NCBI RefSeq assembly: GCF_006874705.1 | Contig: NZ_CP035382.1 | Coordinates: 1,302,001-1,366,000 of the forward strand | Direction: 5' to 3' | Length of the DNA: 64,000 bases | From: Leclercia adecarboxylata | Lineage (GTDB): Bacteria; Pseudomonadota; Gammaproteobacteria; Enterobacterales; Enterobacteriaceae | In this document: positions 41,082-52,060 of the stretch, piece by piece | Layout of the letters: every line of letters begins with the position of its first letter | Position numbering within the stretch: position 1 is the first letter of the stretch | The notes under the pieces: model-generated | What the model saw: only the letters and a program-made list of their open reading frames with translations | Database searches by the model: none | What the model was told of the DNA's origin: nothing | Translations under genes and position numbers: made by a program

Positions 41082-41795
41082 TTACAGATAAACGAGGCTC
41101 AGAGTGGCATTACCATCCAGAGTAATTTCATCAGAACCCAAAACAGAACTTGTCTGCACGGCTGCTGAAATTTTCAGAGGCGCAGACAGTTCGCTGAACA
41201 TCTTCGGTTCTGTGGAACCCGTGTTACCGGCAGTGATAATGCGCGAGTTGTCATTAAGCTGATAAGCAGCACCACCGGTCTGCCAGTTCTCGCCTTCATC
41301 ATCAGAAACAAGCAGGCTTGCCGGTGCACCATCTGCGGTTAAGGTTGCGCTGTCTACGGCAACAGTATACGCGCCGACTTTCGCCTCATTGTTAGCTAAA
41401 CCCAGACCAAAGCCGAAATAGCTTTGTGTTGCGCTCGCGCCGCCTTCGATCGGAGCATTAATAAATGCGGTTGAAGAGAGCGCTACAGCTGAAGCAGAGC
41501 GGTTATCGAGGATTTTGAAGCCAATGGCCGTTGCTGCATCACATTTGACGGTCAGGGTAACTTCTTTAGAACCCAGTTGCACCAGAGTATTGTCAGAAGC
41601 AGCATTACGAATTGATGCGGCAGCAATGGAACCAAAAGCGACTTCACCGCTGTTGCTTAATGCTGGGGTGCATGCAGCCGGAATGATGTTGCCAGATACT
41701 TTCAGCGTTACATCTCCTGCGGCATTCGCCTGAGCTGCCACCAGCAGCGCAGCACCCATTGCCAGCACCGCGGCATTCTTCTTAAATAGAGTCAT
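41082..41795 (-). CDS. DUF1120 major fimbrial-type subunit (GltF-like)
   Basis: A 237-residue secreted protein; signal peptide MTLFKKNAAVLAMGAALL...AANA is cut near residue 26. The family pattern includes IIPAACTPALSNSGEVAFGSI, LVQLGSKEVTLTVKCDAATAIGF with a probable disulfide, and the C-terminal SDEITLDGNATLSLVYL. It resembles E. coli GltF and YhcF. It is the first gene of the cluster, separated from the chaperone gene by 164 bp, which fits the strongly expressed main subunit. The DUF1120 protein at 36,628 is its paralogue. Its role as a pilin is inferred from context. Confidence 0.82.
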   Translation of the reverse strand: MTLFKKNAAVLAMGAALLVAAQANAAGDVTLKVSGNIIPAACTPALSNSGEVAFGSIAAASIRNAASDNTLVQLGSKEVTLTVKCDAATAIGFKILDNRSASAVALSSTAFINAPIEGGASATQSYFGFGLGLANNEAKVGAYTVAVDSATLTADGAPASLLVSDDEGENWQTGGAAYQLNDNSRIITAGNTGSTEPKMFSELSAPLKISAAVQTSSVLGSDEITLDGNATLSLVYL

Positions 41796-42120
41796 TTTGT
41801 TCTTTCCTTAATTTTATCAACCAACAACTTTCCCGGTTGGCCACATTTCTACAACTGCATACGGTTTACTATGAAATACATCATTCATAGACTATTTGTA
41901 ATAAATAGTGTCAGCAAGATTACAGGACATTCTTACGAAGGACATTTAAGATATCTACATATTTTATCAACTTTGACTTAAAACATATTTGTCTGAAATA
42001 TATTGAATGAATACAACCTCAAAAAATAAGAAATGAACCCTTCATATTTATAAATTATGCATGCCATTTTAAAAATCAAAGATATTTACTTGATAATACA
42101 TTCAGAGATTAAATCATTGA
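41796..42120. promoter_or_regulatory. AT-rich region upstream of the fimbrial cluster
   Basis: About 325 bases, visibly far richer in A and T than the flanking genes, with no coding frame. It must hold the fimbrial promoter. A short CCAAC/GTTGG hairpin lies in the probable leader (41,820-41,839) and AGGACATT occurs twice (41,926-41,950). No long inverted repeats of an invertible switch and no GATC pair of the Pap type were seen. H-NS silencing would be expected from composition. Confidence 0.6.
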
Positions 42121-42148
42121 TAATAAAAAAGGACCCTAAGGTCCTTTT
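42121..42148 (-). terminator. sspB terminator
   Basis: On the minus strand AAAAGGACC-TTAG-GGTCCTTTT is followed by TTATTA, just after the sspB stop. It closes the sspAB operon. Confidence 0.9.
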
Positions 42149-42151
42149 ATT

Positions 42152-42643
42152 TTATTTTACGACACGTAAAGCCGGACGGCCGCCGCGCGGAGGCGGAGTA
42201 TCGTCAGGATCGTCATCATGATCCGGCTTATCACCATCAATGATCGACATCACCGTTTCGCTTTCGCTCCCGGCCACGCCATTTTCATCATTCAGGCTGG
42301 CAACCTCTTCATCATAAGCCGCTTCAGGCTCAAACATGGTGCCTGCACCGTTCTCACGGGCGTAGATAGCCAGTACGGCAGCCAGAGGCACAGAAACCTG
42401 ACGGGGTACGCCACCGAAGCGGGCATTGAAGCGTACTTCATCGTTCGCCAGCTCAAGACCACCCACCGCACGCGGCGCGATGTTCAGTACGATTTGTCCG
42501 TCACGTGCATATTCCATAGGAACCTGCACGCCCGGTAACGTCACATCCACTACCAGGTGCGGCGTGAGCTGGTTATCCAGCAGCCATTCATAGAAGGCAC
42601 GCAGCAGATACGGACGGCGCGGAGACAGCTGTGACATTTCCAC
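42152..42643 (-). CDS. sspB: ClpXP adaptor / stringent starvation protein B
   Basis: SspB tethers ssrA-tagged proteins to ClpX for degradation. The folded domain (PRRPYLLRAFYEWLLDNQLTPHLVVDV...) is followed by an acidic linker and the ClpX-binding tail GGRPALRVVK. The start is debatable: GTG at 42643 gives MEMSQLSPRR, aligning exactly with E. coli MDLSQLTPRR and placing GGGG about nine bases upstream, whereas ATG at 42649 overlaps the sspA stop but is too near the Shine-Dalgarno. I prefer the GTG (163 residues). It follows sspA directly. Confidence 0.93.
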   Translation of the reverse strand: MEMSQLSPRRPYLLRAFYEWLLDNQLTPHLVVDVTLPGVQVPMEYARDGQIVLNIAPRAVGGLELANDEVRFNARFGGVPRQVSVPLAAVLAIYARENGAGTMFEPEAAYDEEVASLNDENGVAGSESETVMSIIDGDKPDHDDDPDDTPPPRGGRPALRVVK

Positions 42644-42648
42644 AATCA

Positions 42649-43287
42649 TTAACCCCGGCCGAGACGCATTTCACGTTCAGCTTCAGTCAGAGAAGCAAGG
42701 AAAGAATCGCGTTCGAAGACACGGGTCATATAGCCTTTAAGCTCTTTCGCACCCGGGCCGCTAAACTCGACGCCCAGAATCGGCAGACGCCACAGCAATG
42801 GTGCCAGGTAGCAATCGACCAGGCTGAACTCGTCGCTCAGGAAGAAGGGACGCTGACCGAACACCGGTGCAATCGCCAGCAGCTCTTCACGCAGCTGTTT
42901 ACGCGCTGCATCAGCTTCTGAGGAGGAGCCATTCACAATGACGTTCATCAGCGTATACCAGTCTTTCTCAATACGCTGCATGTACAGGCGGCTTTCACCA
43001 CGCGCAACCGGGTAGACCGGCATCAGCGGCGGATGCGGGAAACGCTCATCCAGGTATTCCATAATGATACGGGATTCCCACAGGGTCAGCTCACGATCCA
43101 CCAGCGTTGGCACGCTCTGGCTTGGATTGAGATCGATAAGATCCTGAGGCGGGTTATCCTTTTCCACATGCTCGATCTCAAAACTGACACCCTTCTCGGC
43201 CAGCACGATACGAACCTGATGGCTATAAATGTCAGTAGGACCAGAAAACAGCGTCATTACCGAACGTTTGTTGGCAGCGACAGCCAT
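42649..43287 (-). CDS. sspA: Stringent starvation protein A
   Basis: SspA is a glutathione-transferase-fold protein that binds sigma-70 RNA polymerase and promotes stationary-phase acid resistance, partly by lowering H-NS. The N-terminal thioredoxin-like domain (SVMTLFSGPTDIYSHQVRIVLAEKGV...) and the all-helical C-terminal domain are complete; length is 212 residues as in E. coli. The surface pocket residues PHPPLMPVYP, needed for polymerase binding in E. coli, are visible near 84-93. The operon is sspA-sspB. Confidence 0.96.
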   Translation of the reverse strand: MAVAANKRSVMTLFSGPTDIYSHQVRIVLAEKGVSFEIEHVEKDNPPQDLIDLNPSQSVPTLVDRELTLWESRIIMEYLDERFPHPPLMPVYPVARGESRLYMQRIEKDWYTLMNVIVNGSSSEADAARKQLREELLAIAPVFGQRPFFLSDEFSLVDCYLAPLLWRLPILGVEFSGPGAKELKGYMTRVFERDSFLASLTEAEREMRLGRG

Positions 43288-43541
43288 GAAAACCTCCAGG
43301 TATATTCAGAATTTTTACTGCTACCAGCCATACAGGCCAGCCAGATGTTTTGTTGTCCATCCCTGAGAATTTCTCCTCTTGTTCAAAAAGAGAACAAAAA
43401 TCGAGCATTCACCGTTATTTGGACAGAAAAGTGGATGATAGTTTACCAGATTTTGCGGCCTTTGTGGTGAGGGGATTCTGGAAATGCGGAAAAAGAGGTC
43501 ACAAAGGATGTCTGCATGTGGATAACCTGAACGTTACCCAT
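43288..43541. promoter_or_regulatory. sspA upstream region
   Basis: About 250 bases between rpsI and sspA with no coding frame. It should carry the sspA promoter. The only structure seen is a weak TTGTTC/GAACAA repeat at 43,379-43,397 of unknown meaning. Confidence 0.45.
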
Positions 43542-43566
43542 AAAAAAACCCGCCGAAGCGGGTTTT
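43542..43566 (-). terminator. rpsI terminator
   Basis: AAAAACCCGC-TTCG-GCGGGTTTTTTT on the minus strand lies about 35 bases after the rpsI stop. It has A/T tracts on both sides and ends the rplM-rpsI transcript. Confidence 0.93.
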
Positions 43567-43599
43567 TCGCCAATTGTTGTCTGCCGAAGCAGAAACCAA

Positions 43600-43995
<396 letters not shown>

Positions 43996-44007
43996 CTATA
44001 ATCCCGA

Positions 44008-44515
<508 letters not shown>

Positions 44516-44672
44516 CAGCAAACCTACCCCTTCGAATAGCCTATGCCGGCGCAGAGAAAGTTTTGGGAAAAAAACCTTCTTGTAACGTGGGGTCGCAAGA
44601 TTATAGAGAAGTCGGGGGTAAAGGTCGACCCCTAATTGTGATTTGACGCGGGTTTTTCCGGGTAGGTCGAAA

Positions 44673-44702
44673 AGCCGGGTGGCGGCTGCGTCCTACCCGG
44701 CT
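44673..44702. repeat. REP-like palindrome between rplM and zapE
   Basis: AGCCGGGT and ACCCGGCT form an 8-bp stem around a 14-base loop containing GGCGGCTGCG, a REP-type core. It lies just downstream of zapE. Confidence 0.65.
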
Positions 44703-44725
44703 AATGGGTGTTTCGAGGATGGCAT

Positions 44726-45850
44726 TTATGGCATGTGTTCGCGCTTCAGGTACTCTTCGCTTTGCATCTCCTGCAGGCGCGACAGGCAGCGCTGGAACTC
44801 AAACTTTAGTCGCTCCCCCTGATAGATCTCATATAAAGGGACGGCGGCGCTCACCACCAGCTTGACGTGGCGTTCGTAAAACTCATCAACCAGCGCGATA
44901 AAGCGTCGGGCTTCGCTCTCCATCAGCGTGGTCATCACTGGCACATCGAACAACATCACCGTATGGAACAGGCGCGAGAGCGCAATATAGTCGTGCTGGC
45001 TGCGGGCATCGACACACAGGGTGGCAAACGACACCGCGAGGGTTTGATTGACAACGCCCAGGGTTTGCAGTGGGCGATGGTTCACCTCCAGCACGGCGGC
45101 GTTATCACGCTCGGCCCCGGCCAGCGCCAGCCACAGTTTGTTCATCTGCTGTTGCGTGTCATCGTTTAACGGTGAAATCCACAGATGGGCCTGGGTCAGG
45201 GTGCGCAAGCGATAATCGACGCCGGCATCCACATTCATAATGTCGCAATGCGCTTTTATCGCATCGATCGCGGGCAGGAAGCGGGCGCGTTGCAGACCGT
45301 TACGGTACAGCTCATCCGGTGGGATGTTGGAGGTTGCTACCAGCGTAATGCCGCGAGCAAACAGCGCTTTCATCAGCCCGCCCAGCAGCATGGCGTCGGT
45401 AATGTCAGAGACAAAAAACTCATCGAAGCACAGCACGTCGGTTTCGGCTTTGAAACGCTCGGCAACGATATCCAGCGGATCGCTCTGTCCCTGCAGGGCC
45501 GTCAGCTCTTCATGTACCCGCAGCATAAAGCGGTGAAAATGCAGGCGCTGCTTACGCGTTCCCGGCAGGCTCTGATAGAACAGATCCATCAGCCAGGTTT
45601 TGCCGCGTCCGACCCCTCCCCACATATATAAGCCGCGTACCGGCGTGACGCTCTGCGGCGCTTTCTTCCCCAATAACCGCCCAAACGCGGCTTTGAGTCC
45701 CCCAGCAGGCGCGGCTTCGGCCGGCTGGGTGGTCAGCGCCTGCCAGATGCTGTCCAGACGCCTTACCGCTTCATGCTGTACATCATCTGGCTGGTGGGAG
45801 CCCTCGTTCAGGGCCTGTTGGTAACGCGATGTTGGGGAAAGGCTTTGCAT
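44726..45850 (-). CDS. zapE: Cell division AAA-like ATPase ZapE
   Basis: ZapE (YhcM) is an AFG1-family ATPase that associates with the Z-ring and is needed under oxygen-limited or heat conditions in E. coli. Walker A GGVGRGKT is at residues 78-85, Walker B VLCFDEFFVSD near 140 and the family motif TLVATSNIPPDELYRNGLQR follows. Length is 374 residues (E. coli 375). It is divergent from zapG across 190 bp. Confidence 0.96.
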   Translation of the reverse strand: MQSLSPTSRYQQALNEGSHQPDDVQHEAVRRLDSIWQALTTQPAEAAPAGGLKAAFGRLLGKKAPQSVTPVRGLYMWGGVGRGKTWLMDLFYQSLPGTRKQRLHFHRFMLRVHEELTALQGQSDPLDIVAERFKAETDVLCFDEFFVSDITDAMLLGGLMKALFARGITLVATSNIPPDELYRNGLQRARFLPAIDAIKAHCDIMNVDAGVDYRLRTLTQAHLWISPLNDDTQQQMNKLWLALAGAERDNAAVLEVNHRPLQTLGVVNQTLAVSFATLCVDARSQHDYIALSRLFHTVMLFDVPVMTTLMESEARRFIALVDEFYERHVKLVVSAAVPLYEIYQGERLKFEFQRCLSRLQEMQSEEYLKREHMP

Positions 45851-46040
45851 AATCTTATTGTTATTCCTTCAATTAATACCCGCCAGCCTGTTCAGTTGGC
45901 GAAAAAAAGGCCGTTCTACAGTACGCGATGATGCGGTGGGATTCCACTTCTAAGGAAATAGCGGTTATAGTGGCATAATCAGGCACAGGCATGAAGCCGA
46001 GCCAATACCCTACGGAACCACAAGACAACGGGAGAAGTTC

Positions 46041-46439
46041 ATGACCTGGGAATATGCGCTAATTGGTTTAGTCGTCGGCATCGCTATCGGTGCCGTGGCC
46101 ATGCGTTTTGGAAATCGCAAATTGCGCCAGCAACAGGCGTTGCAGTACGAACTGGAAAAGAACAAAGCTGAACTGGATGAGTATCGTGAAGAGCTGGTAA
46201 ACCACTTTGCCCAGAGCGCCGAGCTGCTGGACAACATGGCTCATGATTACCGCAAGCTTTATCAGCACATGGCGAAAAGCTCCAGCAGCCTGCTGCCGGA
46301 GATGAGCGCAGAGAACAACCCGTTCCGCAACCGTCTGGCAGAGTCCGAAGCCGGTAACGATCAGGCGCCAGTGCAGATGCCACGTGACTACTCCGAAGGC
46401 GCATCCGGCCTGCTGCGCGGTGGTGCAAAGCGCGATTAA
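46041..46439 (+). CDS. zapG: Z-ring associated protein ZapG (YhcB)
   Basis: A 132-residue inner-membrane DUF1043 protein linked to coordination of envelope growth and division. One N-terminal membrane segment (about residues 5-22, YALIGLVVGIAIGAVAMRF) precedes a coiled coil (QQQALQYELEKNKAELDEYREEL begins it) and a low-complexity C-terminal tail. It has a good Shine-Dalgarno (GGGAGAAG). It stands alone between zapE and degQ. Confidence 0.95.
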   Translation: MTWEYALIGLVVGIAIGAVAMRFGNRKLRQQQALQYELEKNKAELDEYREELVNHFAQSAELLDNMAHDYRKLYQHMAKSSSSLLPEMSAENNPFRNRLAESEAGNDQAPVQMPRDYSEGASGLLRGGAKRD

Positions 46440-46609
46440 TCGCACATCGCAAATAAATTTTACGGGCGCAGCCATTGCGCCCGTCCTTTCTTCCCGACCC
46501 CAGCTATTATTTAGTCAAACACCTCATTGTTCAGCGTTTTAAAATTCAATAACATCAGACTGTTTCAGGGCCGTTATTCCTCCATTCCAGGTTGCGAGAG
46601 CCAGCATAA

Positions 46610-47974
46610 ATGAACAAAAAAAATCAGCTGTTGAGCGCGTTAGCATTGAGTATCGGATTATCGCTGTCGGCATCGTATCCAGCGGCGGCAGCCATCCCTT
46701 CACAGGTTCCGGGCCAGGCCGCGCTTCCGAGCCTTGCGCCGATGCTGGAAAAAGTCCTGCCCGCGGTGGTCAGCGTGCAGGTCGAAGGCACCGCCGTGCA
46801 AAGCCAGCGCATCCCGGAAGAGTTGAAAAAGTATTTTGGCGACGATGCCCCCGACCAGGCGCAGCCTTTTGAAGGGCTGGGCTCCGGCGTGGTGATCGAT
46901 GCCGCGAAAGGCTACGTGCTGACCAATAACCACGTTATCAGTCATGCCGATAAAATTAGCGTCCAGATGAACGATGGGCGGGAGTTTGACGCCAAACTGA
47001 TTGGCGGGGACGATCAGAGCGATATCGCCCTGCTGCAGTTACAGAACCCAACCGGCCTGACGCAAATCGCCATCGCCGATTCCGATAAGCTGCGCGTTGG
47101 GGATTTCGCCGTCGCGGTCGGTAATCCTTTCGGTCTGGGCCAGACGGCTACCTCGGGCATCGTCTCTGCGCTGGGCCGCAGTGGCCTAAACCTTGAGGGT
47201 CTGGAAAACTTTATCCAGACCGACGCCTCCATTAACCGCGGCAACTCCGGCGGTGCGTTGCTGAACCTGAACGGGGAGCTGATCGGCATTAACACCGCCA
47301 TTCTGGCGCCTGGCGGCGGCAGCGTGGGGATTGGTTTTGCGATTCCCAGCAACATGGCCCGCACCCTGGCACAGCAGCTGATTGAGTTTGGTGAAGTGAA
47401 GCGCGGGCTGCTGGGCATTAAAGGCACGGAAATGAGCGCAGATATTGCCAAAGCGTTCAACCTGAACGTTCAGCGCGGCGCTTTCGTCAGCGAAGTGATA
47501 CCGAATTCCGGCTCGGCAAAAGCGGGGGTCAAATCCGGGGACGTGATCGTTAGCCTGAATGATAAACCGTTAAGCAGTTTTGCCGAACTGCGCTCGCGCA
47601 TTGCCACCACGGAGCCGGGTGCCACGGTTAAGCTCGGCATTTTGCGTGAAGGCAAACCGCTGGATCTACAGGTCACGCTGGATAAAAGCACCTCATCATC
47701 GGCCAGCGCAGAGATGATTGCCCCGGCACTGCAGGGGGCGACCTTAAGCGACGGGCAGTTAAAAGACGGTACCAAAGGCATCACTCTCGACAGCGTCGAG
47801 AAAAGCAGCCCTGCCGCGCAGGCCGGTCTGCATGAGAATGATGTGATCGTCGGGGTGAACCGCGTTCGCGTGCAGTCCATTGCCGAAATGCGCAAAGTGC
47901 TGGAAAGTAAACCTACCGTTATTGCCCTGCAGATCGTACGCGGCAACGACACACTCTATATTCTGCTGCGTTAA
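46610..47974 (+). CDS. degQ: Periplasmic serine endoprotease DegQ
   Basis: A periplasmic HtrA-family protease/chaperone active on unfolded proteins. A signal peptide (about residues 1-27, ending YPAAAA) precedes the trypsin-like domain with triad histidine in TNNHVIS, aspartate in DDQSDIALL and serine in RGNSGGAL, then two PDZ domains (about 280-370 and 385-454). At 454 residues it is close to E. coli (455). degS follows after a hairpin, the usual HtrA pair. Confidence 0.97.
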   Translation: MNKKNQLLSALALSIGLSLSASYPAAAAIPSQVPGQAALPSLAPMLEKVLPAVVSVQVEGTAVQSQRIPEELKKYFGDDAPDQAQPFEGLGSGVVIDAAKGYVLTNNHVISHADKISVQMNDGREFDAKLIGGDDQSDIALLQLQNPTGLTQIAIADSDKLRVGDFAVAVGNPFGLGQTATSGIVSALGRSGLNLEGLENFIQTDASINRGNSGGALLNLNGELIGINTAILAPGGGSVGIGFAIPSNMARTLAQQLIEFGEVKRGLLGIKGTEMSADIAKAFNLNVQRGAFVSEVIPNSGSAKAGVKSGDVIVSLNDKPLSSFAELRSRIATTEPGATVKLGILREGKPLDLQVTLDKSTSSSASAEMIAPALQGATLSDGQLKDGTKGITLDSVEKSSPAAQAGLHENDVIVGVNRVRVQSIAEMRKVLESKPTVIALQIVRGNDTLYILLR

Positions 47975-47986
47975 GCCTGTACGCGT

Positions 47987-48013
47987 CCGGGCATCACCCC
48001 GTGTGATGTCCGG
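47987..48013 (+). repeat. REP-like hairpin between degQ and degS
   Basis: CCGGGCATCAC and GTGATGTCCGG form an 11-bp stem with one G-U pair and a 5-base loop directly after degQ. No T-tract follows, so it is more likely a REP-type or mRNA 3'-stabilising structure than a terminator. Confidence 0.6.
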
Positions 48014-48062
48014 ATAAGTCATGCTATGCTGCTTGCGATCTTCCCTTAACGACGCCCGTATC

Positions 48063-49130
48063 ATGGTTTTAAAGCTCATTCGTTCGGTCGCCATCGGCCT
48101 GGTTGTAGGTGGCCTGTTACTGGTCGCGATGCCCTCTTTACGTCAGTTTAATCAGCTGGCTGCGCCGCAGTTTGACAGCGCAGATGAAACGCCTGCCAGT
48201 TACAATCAGGCAGTACGCCGCGCCGCCCCTGCGGTGGTTAACGTCTATAACCGTGGGCTGAACAGCACCAGCCATAATCAGCTGGAGATCCGCACTCTGG
48301 GCTCCGGGGTAATTATGGATGAACGCGGCTACATCATTACTAACAAACATGTGATCAACGATGCCGATCAGATCATCGTTGCGCTGCAGGATGGCCGCGT
48401 CTTTGAAGCCCTGCTGGTCGGCTCCGACAGCCTGACGGATCTGGCGGTCCTCAAAATCACCGCCACGGGCGGCCTGCCCGTCATCCCCATCAACCGTAAA
48501 CGTACCCCGCATATCGGTGACGTGGTGCTGGCGATCGGTAACCCGTATAACCTCGGGCAGACCATCACCCAGGGGATTATTAGCGCGACGGGGCGTATTG
48601 GCCTGAACCCCTCCGGGCGGCAGAACTTCCTGCAGACGGATGCCTCCATCAACCACGGTAACTCCGGCGGCGCGCTGGTGAACTCGCTGGGCGAACTGAT
48701 GGGCATCAATACCCTCTCGTTTGATAAGAGCAACGATGGGGAAACCCCCGAAGGCATCGGCTTCGCCATCCCGTTCCAGCTGGCCAACAAGATTATGGAT
48801 AAGCTCATTCGCGATGGACGGGTTATCCGTGGCTACATTGGCATTGGCGGGCGTGAGATTGCTCCGCTGCATACCCAGGGTGGCGGCATCGACCAGATTC
48901 AGGGGATTGTAGTGAACGAAGTCACCTCTGGCGGTCCGGCGGCGGAAGCGGGCATCAAGGTCAACGACGTTATCGTCTCGGTGAACGGTAAACCGGCGAT
49001 ATCGGCTCTCGAGACCATGGATCAGGTGGCTGAAATCAGGCCTGGCTCCATCATTCCGGTGGAAGTGATGCGGGATGATAAGAAACTGACGCTGCAGGTG
49101 ACCATTCAGGAATACCCGGCCACCAACTGA
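48063..49130 (+). CDS. degS: Envelope-stress site-1 protease DegS
   Basis: DegS is anchored in the inner membrane and cleaves RseA when its PDZ domain binds exposed porin C-termini, starting the sigma-E response. The ATG at 48063 gives 355 residues as in E. coli; an open 14-codon extension crosses the intergenic spacer. A membrane segment (about 6-23) precedes the protease domain with His96 (NKHVIN), the aspartate in DSLTDLAVL and the serine in HGNSGGAL near 201, and one PDZ domain. It is followed by a terminator shared with mdh. Confidence 0.97.
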   Translation: MVLKLIRSVAIGLVVGGLLLVAMPSLRQFNQLAAPQFDSADETPASYNQAVRRAAPAVVNVYNRGLNSTSHNQLEIRTLGSGVIMDERGYIITNKHVINDADQIIVALQDGRVFEALLVGSDSLTDLAVLKITATGGLPVIPINRKRTPHIGDVVLAIGNPYNLGQTITQGIISATGRIGLNPSGRQNFLQTDASINHGNSGGALVNSLGELMGINTLSFDKSNDGETPEGIGFAIPFQLANKIMDKLIRDGRVIRGYIGIGGREIAPLHTQGGGIDQIQGIVVNEVTSGGPAAEAGIKVNDVIVSVNGKPAISALETMDQVAEIRPGSIIPVEVMRDDKKLTLQVTIQEYPATN

Positions 49131-49142
49131 GTCAGCAGAGAT

Positions 49143-49173
49143 AAAAAAACCGGAGCATTGGCTCCGGTTTTTT
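49143..49173. terminator. Bidirectional terminator between degS and mdh
   Basis: CCGGAGC-ATTG-GCTCCGG with A-tract before and T-tract after, so it serves both the plus-strand degS and the convergent mdh. Confidence 0.94.
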
Positions 49174-49198
49174 ATTGCCCTGACGGGAAGCGAGTCGC

Positions 49199-51012
<1,814 letters not shown>

Positions 51013-51020
51013 TCCCCCTG

Positions 51021-51043
51021 CCCTGCTGCGTACCGCAGCGGGG
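51021..51043 (+). terminator. argR terminator hairpin
   Basis: CCCTGCTGCG-TAC-CGCAGCGGGG is a 10-bp stem with one G-U pair, nine bases after the argR stop. The following tract (AATCTTC) is poor in T, so termination may be partial. Confidence 0.65.
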
Positions 51044-51390
51044 AATCTTCGGCTCCCGCCTCGTTTCTCCTTACAATCTGTTATCTGTGATTTAACAAAT
51101 AGTGCGTTTTTCTGGTTCAATTCATTCATACAGTGGATGATCCGCTGCGCGACCGCACAAATAATCAAATCACCTCATCCCCATGATTTTAATGGAAATA
51201 AATCGATACCACGCGTTTAACCAAGCCTTTTTTATTCCTATCAGTTATAAAAATCTATCTTCTTAATACGTAATTTCACGAGAAACAATTAGCATGGTAT
51301 TAATTTTTGCCGTTATTAGTGTATACTTGATTTTGTGATGAGGGTCACGAAACGAAGACCCCAGTAAAGAATATGACGAGGAAGAAAATC
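51044..51390 (+). promoter_or_regulatory. Upstream region of the first yhcN-type gene
   Basis: About 350 AT-rich bases without a gene. A probable -10, TATACT, lies at 51,322-51,327, and a CRP-like site TGTGA-TGAGGG-TCACG at 51,334-51,349 sits just downstream of it, a position that would suit repression. Both are inferred from sequence only. Confidence 0.5.
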
Positions 51391-51654
51391 ATGAAAATCA
51401 AAACTACCGTAGCCACACTAAGCATTCTCTCTGTTCTGTCTTTCGGTGCTTTTGCCGCCGATGCGATTAACGCCGATCAGGCTCAGTCCCGTGAGTCAAT
51501 TGGTACCGTTTCTGTTGGTGCAGTCGGTACTTCTCCGATGGACATGAATCAGATGCTGAACAAGAAAGCGCAGGAACAGGGTGCCTCCTCCTATCGCGTT
51601 ATCGAAGCGCGTACCGGTGACCACTGGCATGCTACTGCTGAGCTGTACAAATAA
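51391..51654 (+). CDS. yhcN: Periplasmic DUF1471 stress protein YhcN
   Basis: A small secreted protein of the YhcN/BhsA (DUF1471) family; E. coli YhcN responds to cytoplasmic acid and peroxide stress. ATG 51391 gives 87 residues: signal peptide MKIKTTVATLSILSVLSFGAFA (cleavage near 22), then the short alpha-beta domain with GTVSVGAVGTSPMDMNQML and the C-terminal GDHWHATAELYK. Six open codons upstream are ignored because the ATG at 51391 follows GAGGAAG and matches E. coli. A paralogue follows in tandem. Confidence 0.94.
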   Translation: MKIKTTVATLSILSVLSFGAFAADAINADQAQSRESIGTVSVGAVGTSPMDMNQMLNKKAQEQGASSYRVIEARTGDHWHATAELYK

Positions 51655-51767
51655 GCCGTACCGAGCAATATCCGATATACCCGTTATCTCAGTTCAACGA
51701 CACCAGGTATAAAAATAGCAGCACAACCCTTCTGGTCGTTGAATGTGCCCTGTAAGGAGTAAAGACT

Positions 51768-52034
51768 ATGAACACTAAATTAATTATCGCCACCCTTGGT
51801 TTAGCTTCCGTTCTCTCATTCGGTGCCAGTGCAGCTGTGCATCAGGTTACCGCGGAACAAGCACAAGGCCTGCAATCAATGGGTAGCGTAGGCGTTACCG
51901 AAGTTGCCGGTTCCCCGATGGATATCCGTCAGGCCCTGGCAGCAAAAGCTGAAAAAGCGGGTGCCAGCAGCTATCGCGTTACCGAGCTGAATACCGGTGA
52001 CCACTGGCATGCAACCGCTGAGCTGTACAAATAA
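51768..52034 (+). CDS. Second YhcN-type DUF1471 protein
   Basis: An 88-residue paralogue of the preceding gene: signal peptide MNTKLIIATLGLASVLSFGASA, then VHQVTAEQAQGLQSMGSVGV...SPMDIRQALAAKAEKAGASSYRV. The last twelve residues GDHWHATAELYK are identical to those of YhcN, while the signal peptide and middle have diverged, so the duplication is not recent. It has its own AAGGAG Shine-Dalgarno and a 113-bp spacer that may hold a promoter. A strong terminator follows. E. coli K-12 has only one copy at this place. Confidence 0.92.
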   Translation: MNTKLIIATLGLASVLSFGASAAVHQVTAEQAQGLQSMGSVGVTEVAGSPMDIRQALAAKAEKAGASSYRVTELNTGDHWHATAELYK

Positions 52035-52060
52035 ACCCTCGTCGTATTGAACTACGACTT

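Noticed and set aside
41796..42120. A fim-type invertible promoter switch upstream of the fimbrial cluster
   Set aside because: No pair of matching inverted repeats flanks the region and no recombinase gene is nearby.
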